Positions 11,186-22,504 of a DNA stretch of 64,000 nt are shown in pieces (position 1 is the first letter of the stretch; each line of letters starts with the position of its first letter). A program made the translations under genes and the position numbers. The notes under the pieces are model-generated. The model made no database searches. It was given only the letters and a program-made list of their open reading frames with translations, and was not told the DNA's origin. Origin of the DNA: Aplysia californica. Lineage: Eukaryota; Mollusca; Gastropoda; Aplysiida; Aplysiidae. The stretch spans positions 676,463 to 740,462 of the forward strand of contig NW_004797351.1 in NCBI RefSeq assembly GCF_000002075.1, written 5' to 3'.

Positions 11186-12130
11186 TAGCATCTGCGTTTG
11201 TTGCGGCCGCGATTTTTGGCAAATTTTGGTCTGCGAATCGTGGCCGCGATTTTTGCCTTTTTCCCTAAAAAAGAAAAAAAAAAAGAAAGAAAAGAAAAGG
11301 AAAAAAAAACCCGCTCGGGAATAAAAAGTCGAAAAACAAACCCCGGGGAATAAAAATCGAGGAAAAAAAAAGAAAACATACAAAAAACAAAAAATAAAGA
11401 AACCATACCAAATTAACTTTACTTTTAGAAAGACAAACTAGAAAGTTCACTTTCACTTCCACTTCATTTCGTCTCTTTCTCACGTGTTGACACCTCGTTG
11501 ATTTGTTATTTTCAATGAAATTTCAAGTGAAGAATGAGTACATTACATAGTATTTATCTATTGCTGTTTCCCTTTAATTTGTCCCTGTTTATTGGGTTTC
11601 AATTTTCCTTGTTTTTGTTCTGATGTGTTCTTTTTTCTGTTTTTGATGTTTATATGGCGCATGTCATTTAATTTGATGTTGTTCCCATCTTTTTAAAGAA
11701 TACAAATGTTTTATGCTAGAGCGTGTCTTTACCAAACTAAATTCTGACACTGACAGGCCCCTAGTGTGTGATTCCATAATTTACAAGTAAGTAATATCCT
11801 GTACTTTTTCTTGAATTACACTCGTTTAGGGTTAAAACGGCCAATCTTGGGATATTTTATTTGTTAATTTTTGTGGTTGTTTATGTGCTGTTCTAATTTT
11901 GATTTCACTCTGTTCTGAAACCTTTATTTTTCACGTTTTACATCCTGTTTGGCTACAAATGATATTCTAATTGCTTAAAACAGAACACAAGAAATTCTGG
12001 TGCTTTTGATTAAGTTACCTCTATCAACATGCTATATAATACATCGTCACAGAGAGTTGAAAGCTTGAAAATTAATGGCAACTTTTTTGGCAACTTTTGG
12101 CCAAAAAATTGGCAACAAACGCAGATGCTA
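11186..12130. mobile_element. 945-bp MITE nested in the 5' part of the larger transposon
   Basis: Perfect 19-bp inverted ends: TAGCATCTGCGTTTGTTGC at 11186-11204 and GCAACAAACGCAGATGCTA at 12112-12130. The outer TA may be the target duplication. Subterminal G(C)GATTTTTGGC/TTTTGGCCAA repeats occur at both ends, and an A-rich tract lies near 11264-11310. The interior has no credible gene. It looks like a Tc1/mariner-type non-autonomous element. Confidence 0.75.
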
Positions 12131-12559
12131 CTATATCTGAGACAAAAGTGCACATGACGCCTATTTGCCCACGTTTTTAAAATGACATACGCAGTTTTGC
12201 TTTTTTTTTCTAATAAAAGGGTTATAACTCCTTAACTCATAAATTTTTTGTTATTTTGCATAAAATACTTCTCACTTTGTGCCACAAAGTGTGTGCCTAT
12301 CAGAAAACTATTGTACCGGGTTATAGAAGATTTGAAGCAATGGAATTAATAATTTCTATAGATTTTGAGAAATCAGCCTTTGAATTTTCTTTTTTCCTCT
12401 TTGCACCTTGTAATTTGTTAGCAAAATAGCAAAAAAAAATTTTTTACGACACTCACATCATCGTATAACACTGAATTTTACGTCACATGAAAGAACACAC
12501 CTTTGGTTTCACAGAGAACTCCAACATAAAAATCCCATATTTTCTTGATTTCAGGACAA

Positions 12560-12716
12560 TCAAGGGCCGTAACTCCGTAGATTGTTAACATTTTGGTGCA
12601 AACTTTTATTGAGGAAGTCCCTAGGTCCTACCCTTTCAGAAAATCACAGTGGCGAAAAATCCCCGGGGGATTGGGGGGGGGGGGGGGGGGGTTCACTCCC
12701 AGTAGCCCATAGCCTA
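12560..12716 (-). repeat. Right terminal inverted repeat
   Basis: Inverted partner of 5601-5790. It contains a G19 run at 12673-12691 opposite the left C-run, and ends GTAGCCCATAGCCTA. Confidence 0.6.
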
Positions 12717-15700
12717 GTTGGGCCACCCATGCCAGACAGGTCGACGGGTAGAGATCAGACGATGCGTGATTCACCGGTCGTCCAGGTTTCGGAGGTTCGC
12801 CTCAGGGCTAACAACCCAGACTGGTAAAAATCATATGTTACAGAAACGGCAACAAAGAGAAACCATATTTCTGTGTGTAACGGACCTTCAGAGTTTTTTG
12901 GGACTCGTATGAATGCCGGCAGTGAAAGCCACAAGGAAGCTGTTTGCAGGAAGATAGAGGCTCTGAACACCGCACAGACAAAATTTCTTATAAGACAGTG
13001 GAATGTAAGGACAATGTACGAAACTGGTAAGTTGGCTCAAGTAACGGCAGAGATGAGGAGAATATGGATTGCACGTTCTGGGCATAAGTGAAAGTCACTG
13101 GACAGGACCACCAGGCTGAGAACAGCAACTGGAGAAACACTGATCTATTCCGGCAGAGAGGACAAATCAACATAGGGAAGGTGTAGCTATCATCGTAGTA
13201 AAGGGACTTGAGAAATGCATCATGGAGTGGAAACCGATCAATAGCACAATGATGACAGAGAGGCTGAAGGGAAAGCACACCAACACAAGCTTCATCAAAT
13301 GTTACGCCCCTACTAACAACATTGAAGATGAAAGCAAGGACTGTTTTTTAGTTTTTATGAACAGCCGCAGAGGGAATTGACAGGTGTACCTCGTCACGAC
13401 CGTATCGTTGTAATGGGTGTATCTGAATGCTAAAGTAGAAGAGGACAACAGCAACTATGAGACAGCGATGAGACAACACGGTACGGGGACAAGAAATGAG
13501 AACGGTGAAAAACTAGTGGACTTCTGCGCCATGAACAACTTGGTAACAGGCAGAACCCTATTCCCACACAGTACAATCCAAAAACTGACCTGGAATTCTC
13601 CAAACGGCCGAGACAAAAACCAGATTGACCGCTTTATGATAGGAGGAATGTGGAGACGTTCCCTGCAGGATGTGAAAGTCAGAAGAGGAGCAGATGTCGG
13701 CAGCCATCACCATCTAATGACGGCAAGGATAAAACTCAAGCTGAAGTAAACATTCAACAGGGAGGCGACAAGAACGCTATTTAATGTTCAAAAGTTCAGT
13801 AATGGCAATCTGAGATCTGCCTTTCGACTAGAACTAAAGAACCGATTTCAAGCTCTCCAAGACCTGGAAGAAACCACCCCCAGTACAGATGAAGTCAATA
13901 TCCAATGGAAGCATATCGCTGAGGCCTACACACAGAGCAGTAAGGCATGTCTTGGTGTCAAGAAAAAGAATGCAAGCAAAGAATGGATACAGCAAGGAAC
14001 ATGGAAAACTATTGAAGAACGGAGAGAAATCAAGAAAAGACAGCTTGCAGCTGAGTCGATATGGCTACAAGAGACGTAAGCAGATGATTACAAGGAAGCT
14101 TGCCAAAACGTTAAAAGACTGGTCAGGAAGGACGAAAGAGAAGCCAAGGAAAAGTTGGCAACTGAGGCAGAGGAGGCAGCTGTTTAAGGTGAACAAGGCA
14201 GCGTATACAAGATCACAAGAATAATATGTGGCAAGTACCACGATGGAATGAGTGGACCAATCAAGGACAAGACTGGCAAGCTGCTGACAATCGAGAAAGA
14301 ACAGGAAGCAGGCTGGACAGAACACCTCAGGGAAGTTCTAGACCAACCTCCACCTGAGAACACCCCAGACATCCAGGAAGCTATCTTGGATCTGGATATC
14401 AGCTCTGACCCACCACAGAGACACGATATTGTAAAAGCTTCGAAGAGCCTGAAATCGGGAAAATCTACATGAATGGACAACTTGAATGTTGAAATGTTTT
14501 ACGGAGATACAGAACTGACTGCCACCATTCTTCAGCCTCTATTCTAAACCATATGGGAGGGAGAGCAGATTCCTGAGGACTGGAACACTCATTGTTAAGG
14601 TATTTAAAGAAAGGAGCTCTTGGAGACTGCAACAACTGGAGATGTATCACGTTGCTGTCAGTGCCCAGCACGATCCTGGCCAAGATTATTATTAATCGGA
14701 TGTCGGATGCCGTGGAAAGATGCTTAAGAAAAGAACAGGCAAGATTCCGCAAAGAAAAAAGATGCACAGATCAGACATTTGCCCTCCGTAACATAATAGA
14801 ACAGTGCATGGAATGGCAGAGACAACTTTATGTCAACTTCGTTGATTTTGAAAAAGGCGTTCGACAGTGTGCATAGAGAAAGTCTTTGGTGCATTCTACG
14901 ATCTTATGGAATCCATAGCAAGATAGTTGTGGTAATCATGCAAGAGCTTCTATCTACCAAAACTTCAAGAGCGTCGTTGGAAACAGTACTTTTGTTTTTG
15001 AGGTAGAGTCAGGAGTTAGACAAGGATGCAACATGTCAGCAATTCTGTTCAACTTTGCCATTGACTGGGTAATGAGGAAAACAACAGAGGATGCATCGAT
15101 AGGCATACGGTGGACCCTCTTCTCCTCCCTCGAGGATCTTGACTTTGCCGACAGCCTTGCACTACTCTCCCATACCAACCAGCACATGCAGGAAAAAACG
15201 AACTGACTCCACTAATACGACCGCCAGATTGGGTTCAGAAGAAGACAGAAGTGACGACACTGAATGTAGGCTCCCCAACGCTGATTAGGAGAACAATGCA
15301 GACCTGCCTATAACAGACAGTTTAATTAGCCCACTTTGGCAGCATAATTAAAACTGACGGCAGCACAAAGGAAGTCATCGAGAACAGATTCGGCAAGGCA
15401 AGATCTGTACACAGAAGCATGATCAACATCTGGAAGTCAGGACAGTTCAGTATACAGACCAGGTTAAAGCTGTATAACAGCTGTGTACTATCCACACTCC
15501 TATATTTATTATGGATCTGAATGCTGGAGGATGACTGATCATGATGGTGTCAAGCTATCTTCTTTTCATACATCCAGCTCACGCCAAATCCTCCGAATCT
15601 TCTCGCCCGACAAGATTTCCAATGCAGATCTTTTACGGAAATGTAGCCAAGAGGACCACCAAAATAACAAGGAGAAGAAGGATATGCTATTGTAAAGACT

Positions 15701-15895
15701 GCCCTACACTGGACACCCGAAGGACATCGCAAGAGGAGCAGACCCAAAGTGACCTAGAGACGCAGAGTAGAGTCAGAAATGAAGTCCAGGAACAATTCGT
15801 GGGGGACGTGGACCAAGATGGCCCAAAACAGACGGCGATGGAGATCCTTTGTTGCTGCCCTAAACGCCAGATGGCATAACAGGTAGTAATCACCA
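12717..15895 (+). mobile_element. RTE-type LINE copy 1 (endonuclease plus reverse transcriptase), inactive
   Basis: About 3.2 kb of non-LTR retrotransposon. The endonuclease start (NVRTMYETGKLAQV) lies near 13002-13045, and the endonuclease end (GRDKNQIDRF and RRGADVGSHHH, where SDHH is expected) near 13600-13720. The reverse transcriptase (LLSVPSTILAKIIINRM) lies near 14655-14705, with the catalytic FADD changed to FADS near 15145. The C-terminal YGSECWRMTDHD and a tail region near 15880 follow. Many stops and frame changes break it. The 3' half matches 35517-36866 on the other strand. Its leader probably continues left of the 5601-12716 insertion. Confidence 0.85.
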
Positions 15896-16559
15896 TTAAG
15901 TGAACAAAACACTGTTTGTTTTAAAGAAGTTCATGTACTTTAATTTTAAAGTTGATAATAATTCATTTCTGTCTATACAGAGCAGTTTCCAGCAAATAGC
16001 ACGCAAGATAAAAAATATAATCTGCCGGCACGCTTTTAGTATGGAACCAGATTTTCCCAGTCATATTATAGTCCTTAATTATCACTCGTAAGTGTGCATG
16101 TTTCAATCGACAACTCCGTCTAATGGCAAGAAGGTTTCTGTGCTAGTATCAGAGACAGATTAGCCACTATAAAAGAATCTTTTCGCTTTGAACTGATAGA
16201 AGCAAAAGAAAAAGAAGCACCATACAATGTATGCCTTTCGCCATAATCTTATTACTAGAAATTGCAGCTTTGGCAGGGAGAAAAAGCAGTACAGCGGACA
16301 AGCTGTGAGATAGAATTGCGTCGTGGCGTAAGCCAGTAACTAGGAATGTGTGGCGGGCACACAGTGGGAGAGAGCTGAGCAACAATAACAATATTAATAG
16401 TAATAGCGCATATCCATGCTCTACGCCAATTACAACTATTATAATAGTACCCCAGCAAACCGCAGAACACCCAGAAATACTCTCAGCTTCCCAGGAAGCA
16501 TATATGCACTCAACAAACACTAACAAACTGACAAGTTCTTTCACTGTCTACTGTCTGTA
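15896..16559. other. Intergenic, no gene seen
   Basis: No recognisable element or coding region; open frames of up to 125 codons are unsupported by any family resemblance. Confidence 0.5.
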
Positions 16560-16715
16560 GCTGAATACCCATTCCCACCTGGGTGAAGTGAAGAAAATTT
16601 ATGTAAAATGCCTTCACCAAGGACTCATGTCCGGGCCACTGACGGGATTGGATCCCACGACCTTCCGGTTGAGAGCTCCAGATTATGACTATCGTCGTCT
16701 GTGATCATTCAGCAT
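16560..16715 (-). mobile_element. tRNA-derived SINE
   Basis: On the minus strand a tRNA-like B-box region reads CTCTCAACCGGAAGGTCGTG followed by GGATCCAATCCC. It is followed by a body containing TGAGTCCTTGGTGAAGG and an end with ACCCAGGTGGGAATGGGTA. This arrangement is familiar from invertebrate tRNA-SINEs. The B box is slightly degraded (GGATCCAATCC). Confidence 0.7.
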
Positions 16716-17203
16716 TGGAAAACTTCAGATCTCCAGGTGAGCTCAGCGCAATAACACAATCCACCGCAGGACCTCAGATAACTTACTCTGGATTACGCCC
16801 CTTTGAAATTTGATTGAGCAAGTTTGCATTAGAGTTAGAGCACCTTATCTTTGTTATTCAATCTCATAAACACTTTCTGTATGACAGTATGCGCCGGAAA
16901 CACAAGATATCAAGATAAGGTAAAACTGTATAGTATAGATAATTAATGCAGAAAGCATGCAAAACTTCAAAGACTACATTCCTTTATTTTGACACATTAT
17001 ACCATATCGCTTGCACCAGATAAGTTCAGTTAATCTTTTCTTATAACCAACGTTCTGTTGTTTTCTAAAATAAATTAAAACATTAATAAGGAGTAAAAGA
17101 CCTATAGATGCTTCTGCTGTGCAGCAAGGAAAGACAAAGCAGGTCATGTTTCCGGTCATCAATAAGACACCTAGCATCTTAATCCTCTTATAAATATTTG
17201 GGA
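16716..17203. other. Intergenic, no gene seen
   Basis: AT-rich sequence with no recognised element, ending at a G16 homopolymer (17204-17219). Confidence 0.5.
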
Positions 17204-17220
17204 GGGGGGGGGGGGGGGGC

Positions 17221-17640
17221 TCTCCTGACCTAGAGGTTAAGGTGTTCGCCTTTCATTCAACAGGTTGCGGGTTCGAATCCGGGTAGCGAATGAAATTTTT
17301 CTTCTCAAAAACTGTATCCTTTCACTTTCACCTCCTTTCCCGCTCTCTAGCAATGTTCTGTCGTCTGCTTTCGTCTCCTCTTTCTGCCCCCCCCCCCTCA
17401 CCTCCTTTGCCTCCTCCTCTGGGCTCCTGACTCTTTCTGCAGCCTTTATACCGCTACTCCCTGGTTCCTTTTTACTGCTGTCTTTAAGCCGCACCCCTGA
17501 TCTTACGGCAGCTAAGATCTACACCTAGCCTTTTTGGACAAAGGTGAAAAATCTCGGAGGTCCCGTGTGCAAGTTGCGCACATTTCAAGATCCCTTGATG
17601 GTCCAAAATCGATAAGAGTAGGCTTCAGCTGCCATCCAGG
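17221..17640 (+). mobile_element. tRNA-derived SINE
   Basis: The head holds an A box (TGACCTAGAGGTTAAGG) and a B box (GGGTTCGAATCC) at the right spacing, directly after the G16 run. The pyrimidine-rich body carries CCTCCTTTGCC-type repeats. The 3' limit is uncertain. Confidence 0.65.
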
Positions 17641-17794
17641 GAAAATTCAAAATGTACAAACTGAAAATCTTTAATATGTCCCGCGCACTCATATGACATT
17701 AAGCAGTTGCGAGAGCTGTAAAACATTTACCAAAAAACAAACACAAAACTTTTTAAATCCCATTTTAAAGCTTGTTCAAGTATCAGAATACTGT

Positions 17795-18020
17795 CGGCGA
17801 CTTCCAAAGCTTGAGTAACCTTGGAAACTGTAAATGTATATATTTTTGGGAACTTGATAAGTGATTTTCTAGTACAATCCTTACAGTTTACAGAAATATG
17901 TTTTTAAACAGACGTAAAAAGTGGTTGAACCTAAAATAAGGAAAAACTTGCTAAAAATTGTCAAATAGTCAGAAAAAAGTTGGTTTCTTCAATTTCGTCA
18001 TTTTATGCTCAAATTGACAC
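17795..18020 (+). mobile_element. Internal fragment of the ATCAGGCGCTCGTCAA MITE family
   Basis: Collinear with the middle of the 52435-52880 copy: CTTCCAAAGCTTGAG, then AGAAATATGTTTTTAAA, then AAAGTTGGTTTCTTCAAT. Both termini are missing or too diverged to see. Confidence 0.55.
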
Positions 18021-18197
18021 AAAGTGATTCAGTTAGAATGCAAACTACATTGATCCTGCCTGTCAGGGCCAACATAGGCTGAGTGAGATGCAGCATCCAA
18101 AAAGACAAACGTAAAGACTTGAAAAAACCAACTTCCCCTCAGTGAATAAATCTAATTTGTCTTCTACATGCAAAGCCAAAGAGCATCACAGACACAT

Positions 18198-18526
18198 GTC
18201 CTCATATTTGGCATCTTTAACTAGACGTATGAAGCAAAGATCCTGTCCTCATATTTGGCATCTTTAACTAGACGTATGAAGCAAAGATCCTGTCCTCATA
18301 TTTGGCATCTTTAACTAGACGTATGAAGCAAAGATCCTGTCCTCATATTTGGCATCTTTAACTAGACGTATGAAGCAAAGATCCTGTCCTCATATTTGGC
18401 ATCTTTAACTAGACGTATGAAGCAAAGATCCTGTCCTCATATTTGGCATCTTTAACTAGACGTATGAAGCAAAGATCCTGTCCTCATATTTGGCATCTTT
18501 AACTAGACGTATGAAGCAAAGATCCT
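18198..18526. repeat. Tandem repeat, 7 x 47 bp, apparently perfect
   Basis: Units start at 18198, 18245, 18292, 18339, 18386, 18433 and 18480, each beginning GTCCTCATATTTGGCATC and ending GCAAAGATCCT. I see no differences between units, which means very recent expansion, homogenisation or an assembly artefact. A related phrase (TTTGTCCTCATCATATAC) lies near 19072 but not in tandem. Confidence 0.95.
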
Positions 18527-19124
18527 GGGAAGGAATAATGTAATATAGTTGAGACAGATTTTCCAACTTATTGGAGACTACTAGCTGTTCAATCTCTAGT
18601 ATTACATTAGGAATAAGAAGAGTGAAAAACTTGTTAAATAAAAACCAACAATTACATTTTATTTTAGAAATCTGTTTCTCCTTACCAACAATTCTAAATT
18701 TTTTATAACGGAAAAGTAAGAAACGCCAAGTGCCTAGATTTATTTTTAAGAATAAGTGTGGTTTTTTTCTTTCAATTATATTATGTCCTACATTTTTTTA
18801 AAAGCTGTAAAAGGGTACTATCAAATGCCATTATATTGAATAGTTTTGCGCAGTCATTGTAATGTCTTCAATACATAATTTCTCTTTGTGTGCGTGTCAA
18901 TACTAGATCTACATTGACAATTTTTAAAAACCTGAGGAATACTGCACCTAAGACTTTTTAATGGCTGCAAATTCTTTTCAGATCATAGGTCAGCATTGGA
19001 AAATTTACACAAAATATAATAATAGGCTATAGACATCTTTAACTGCGACTTTTAAAACTCCAGATATAATCTTTGTCCTCATCATATACAATACGATCTA
19101 AAAAAATTTGTGACAGAAGCTCTC
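18527..19124. other. Intergenic, no gene seen
   Basis: AT-rich DNA, no supported coding region or recognised element. Confidence 0.5.
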
Positions 19125-19341
19125 AAGCCATTTTCTCGATAATTTTACCTTAAAACAAGGTGACCCCCACTTTCTTCAATTATAAATATCTCAACTTCGA
19201 TACAAGATAGATGGGTATTTTTTCATTGAATGCAAGACAAACGAACAACCTTTACTTTAATTAAGATGATACCAATATTGCCATTAACTCTACATACCCA
19301 AAAATTGACGAGCGCCCCCATTCTACCGTGTCGTGACACAT
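19125..19341 (-). mobile_element. Terminal fragment of the ATCAGGCGCTCGTCAA MITE family
   Basis: The reverse complement matches the left 200 bp of the 60773 copy: AAAATTGACGAGCGCC on the plus strand, then upstream ATCTCAACTTCGAT and CCATTTTCTCG. The distal part is missing. Confidence 0.65.
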
Positions 19342-19729
19342 AATATTGTGTAAGAAAAAAACACCAACTGCAGGAAAAAGAATAGTTTCAAATTTTAACA
19401 ATTTATTTTACCACATAAAGGCCTAAATCAGACCAGAGCACACTATCTCCACAGCAGGTGTACTTCATGACACAGGAATTAGGACCATGCACCACAGAGG
19501 TGGTGGTGGCACATGACAAGTGTTGGTATGTGCGCACGCACATGCACATGTGTGTGTATGTGAATGTGTTGGAAGGGGAAGGGGGGTGGGGGTGGGGGGT
19601 GGGGGTAGCAAAGCAAAGAACTCACCAAAAAAACAAAAACAATGGCAGTTCATATAGTATAAGTTTACAGTTTTCAATATCAGTTTGAAAATATTTGCAC
19701 TTTACAGCAGTGAGGCGACATAATGGGAA

Positions 19730-19842
19730 AAGAAAAGCACACAGACATGATAAGGGCCATTCAGCGTAAGGAAAAAGCAAGACAGACAAAAAAACGACAG
19801 AAAAGAAAAGAAGTAGGACTTACCACTGGTGCCCTCCTAGCA
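19730..19842 (+). repeat. Dispersed SINE-like repeat family S2
   Basis: Shares with many other sites the order AGCACA..GACA..ATAA.GGCCATT, then GACAGACA..AACGACAGAAA and GAAGTAGGACTTACC. Other copies are near 32932, 33115, 40150, 58400, 60045 and 63533. No pol III box or coding region was recognised. Confidence 0.55.
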
Positions 19843-20351
19843 ACGATTCTTCTAAAAACTCCAAATTTCACTCATTACACTCCCTAGAGAAATAAGGGGA
19901 AAACATTGTACTCACTAAAAAAATAGTTACTCAATTTGACTTTGGATTTTGAAGCATTCAACTGAAACACAAACATGGTCAGTTGAAGTAAACAACAGGG
20001 CCTTCAGAGTACAAGTACAAGAGTTGAGTTACATGAAAATTCCTTCTCTAGTTCACTATCACTGACACAACCTTGTCTACATAATCATATCACTTGACAA
20101 CTTCAAGCATGTACACACCCCAAACAGCAACAACAAAAAAAAGAGTAAAATTACCAAAACTGCTGTGTAAAAAAAAAGGTTAATTCTAAGGGGAAAAAAA
20201 GAAAAACATTGAATATGATGATTGAATAAACATGTGCACTTTACATAAACCCCAAAAACCTGCCATGGTAAGCTACTTCAGTCATCAGATTCATACAAAT
20301 TGAAATCAACAGCTTACTCAACGACTGTTCACACGACCATTGTACTCTGCT

Positions 20352-20740
20352 TTTTAGTTTAATTTTAGTAAGGTTTTACGGCACTCGCAACTGCATAAGA
20401 GCACCGTGGGGTGGATGTCACCAGAGAAGTCCAAATGCGAATCAGGCTTACTCTTCTCACCTCTCTAGCCTCAACAGCACAAAGTCTGCTTCGACTTTCA
20501 AGGTACCCCGGAAATAGCAGTTCACAAGAGAGTGACAAACATACAAAAGAAGAAGAGGACAAAAGACCATAATGAGGATGAGGAAAGAAAAAGCAGCAGT
20601 TCCCCGTAAGTTGTTCCGGCACAGTATGAGCATGATATTGATAAATCAGCCCATTTACAATTCTACTGTACATAAGAACATGTGTTAATAAAATATCCCC
20701 CCTTTGGGAATGGCCTAAAGACACTTCAGCTAGAAGCACA
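20352..20740 (+). repeat. Dispersed SINE-like repeat family S1
   Basis: Begins AATTTTAGTAAGGTTTTACG and continues CACTCGCAACTGCATAAG, AGCACC and a purine-rich tail with AGAGTGACAAACATAC. Related copies are near 34133, 41337, 54200, 58000 and 59790. The 126-codon minus-strand open frame across it is probably a repeat artefact. Confidence 0.6.
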
Positions 20741-20759
20741 GCCATGGGACTCTGCTTTT

Positions 20760-21420
20760 ACTGTAAATTTTATTCTTTAAGTTTTAGCAAAATATTGTGC
20801 CCTTGTGTTGAGACCAGCTAACCCCAGCATAGACAATTCCACAGTAGTAGTAAAATACTTATTTGGTGTCATCACATAGCAACCTGATGGGCTGCACGTT
20901 GTTTGGTTTAATTTTGAACATTTTAGGAGCTTTTCTTGTCAAAATCCAGAGTCAGACCAATTTTTGACTGAGCGTATGTAAGGACAATTTAATATCAAAT
21001 TGAAGCAAATTGTGATATTTTCTGGGTTATAGAGTCTTATCACATGGGCAGCAATATTCTTGCAGACTTAATTTGAGTAGTTCTTTTGTTTATGTTGGAA
21101 TGGAAAAGATGCATGTATCCAATAAACCACAGGGGCATTCTTATATGTATGTCTCGCATAATCAGGTCTGTCGTGCCACTTGAGGAATAGACGGAATACT
21201 GTAATTTAGGTCAAATAGATTGCTGCCAACTGGACAAGGTAAAAATACACAGAGGACACTGACAAAAATAGAAATAAATAACAACTGTATAGTACAAATT
21301 CCCACTAAACAGCTAGCTCAATGCGCTCCACAACTATATTTTTACCAAAGCCGACCTGATGGCATTCCGAAACAATCTAAACTTCCTGGTAATACACTAC
21401 ACAATTATAGCTTAGCATTG
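20760..21420. other. Intergenic, no gene seen
   Basis: No recognised element or supported coding region. Confidence 0.45.
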
Positions 21421-21787
21421 ATACTGATAGAAGCAACAGAAATGTGGTTTCTTAGGAGACTGCTAAGAGTATCGTGGAAGGAAAAGAAATCAAAGAAGGT
21501 AGTGCTTGATGAAGCCCATGTGGGACGCTCAATGTTAAAAACAATCAGTAAACGACAAATGCAGTTTTTGGGACACATCATAAATAGACATAAGGGTCTT
21601 GAACATCTAGCTCTCACTGGCAAAATTGAGGGCAAGCGAGGCAGGGGAAGGCCCAGAACAACATACTTGGGGAACCTAAACAAATGGGTAACAGGAAAAG
21701 ATCAGGGAAACGTAGCTTTTTTGAGAGCATCGGAGTAAAGAAATGAATGGAGAACCATGGTCGTCAGTGTCTGTCGCAGATCTGGCA

Positions 21788-21824
<37 letters not shown>
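21421..21824 (+). mobile_element. 3' fragment of a second LINE type (L2), copy with (GAT)n tail
   Basis: The reading frame gives EMWFLRRLLRVSWKEKK, KRQMQFLGHI and KIEGKRGRGRPR, typical of the C-terminal end of non-LTR retrotransposon polymerases downstream of the reverse transcriptase. A stop precedes a last stretch reading RNEWRTMV. The element ends in (GAT)n at about 21793-21824, a normal microsatellite tail for such LINEs. It is heavily 5'-truncated. A sister copy lies at 51941-52310 in reverse. Confidence 0.85.
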
Positions 21825-21829
21825 GATAC

Positions 21830-22495
21830 TGAGTCTCTAGTCTTCAGCTAATTGATATATTAATTTGCCTCTGAAAAATCTTCCATAACAAGAAATTGAG
21901 AAGTATAAAAGTGAAGAATTTTCAACCTCTCCAGAATTCATAACAAAAGTTGAATAGCAGCAGAAAGTACTTAAAAAGCTCTTCCGTTTCTGCCAAACAA
22001 CATTTTTACCACCTATGAAAGCCCTTGATAAGGAATTTGTTTAGTTGTAGCCTATCTGAAGCTCAACGACAGCCTAAATCTGTTACCCGCTGATAAAAGT
22101 TTTATTACAGTTAATGCTGTCCTTGCACAACTTTAACATCACTGTCAACGTTGTAATGATAGAAGCAGGACCTCCAAATTTACCACCCATCTCCAATACA
22201 ACCTAGCCACAAGGGGAGGAGACCCTTAAAAACTCTATAAATAATCAATGTAAAAAAATGCCAGGTAGGTGGATTTGTACCAGGGCCATCTGCATCACAG
22301 ACCAGCATGATATCAACTGAACAGTGTTCATAGTCATTGCTTGTGATCATAAAACATGTGAGGTTTGCTTGTTTGTGGTTTATGATGAAAGCTTCTGACA
22401 CAAAAAGAAGCTAAAGTGACAGAAAAAAATAAACAAACCAAACCGACAAAGTAATATTGAAACAGGAGAATATCAGTTCACATTTGGTGGAGTAG
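21830..22495. other. Intergenic, no gene seen
   Basis: No supported gene. A block of about 28 bp near 22383-22410 (AAGCTTCTGACACAAAAAGA) recurs near 24869-24896, so it is part of an unnamed repeat. Confidence 0.45.
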
Positions 22496-22504
22496 AGTGG
22501 CTGA

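Larger units (their letters stand above)
5601..12716 (-). mobile_element. Candidate DNA transposon with long imperfect TIRs carrying a PIN-like/RNase H-like gene
   Basis: The outer ends are inverted copies: TAGACTATGGGCTAC at 5601-5615 and its complement GTAGCCCATAGCCTA at 12702-12716. Similarity continues inward for about 165-190 bp through a C-run/G-run, GGGGATTTTT, GATTTTCTGAAAG and CAAAATGTT. Between them lie one long intronless minus-strand gene remnant (6291-11032) and a nested MITE (11186-12130). Without that MITE the element is about 6.2 kb. A TA duplication is possible but not clear. The gene is broken, so this copy is dead. The alternative is that the two ends are unrelated dispersed repeats that happen to face each other. 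Confidence 0.55.

Noticed and set aside
18198-18526. Regular repeat array read as CRISPR
   Set aside because: Units are contiguous with no spacers, and the setting is a eukaryotic genome; it is a minisatellite.
20365-20745. 126-codon minus-strand open frame as a gene
   Set aside because: It overlaps the S1 dispersed repeat and is not conserved in other S1 copies.
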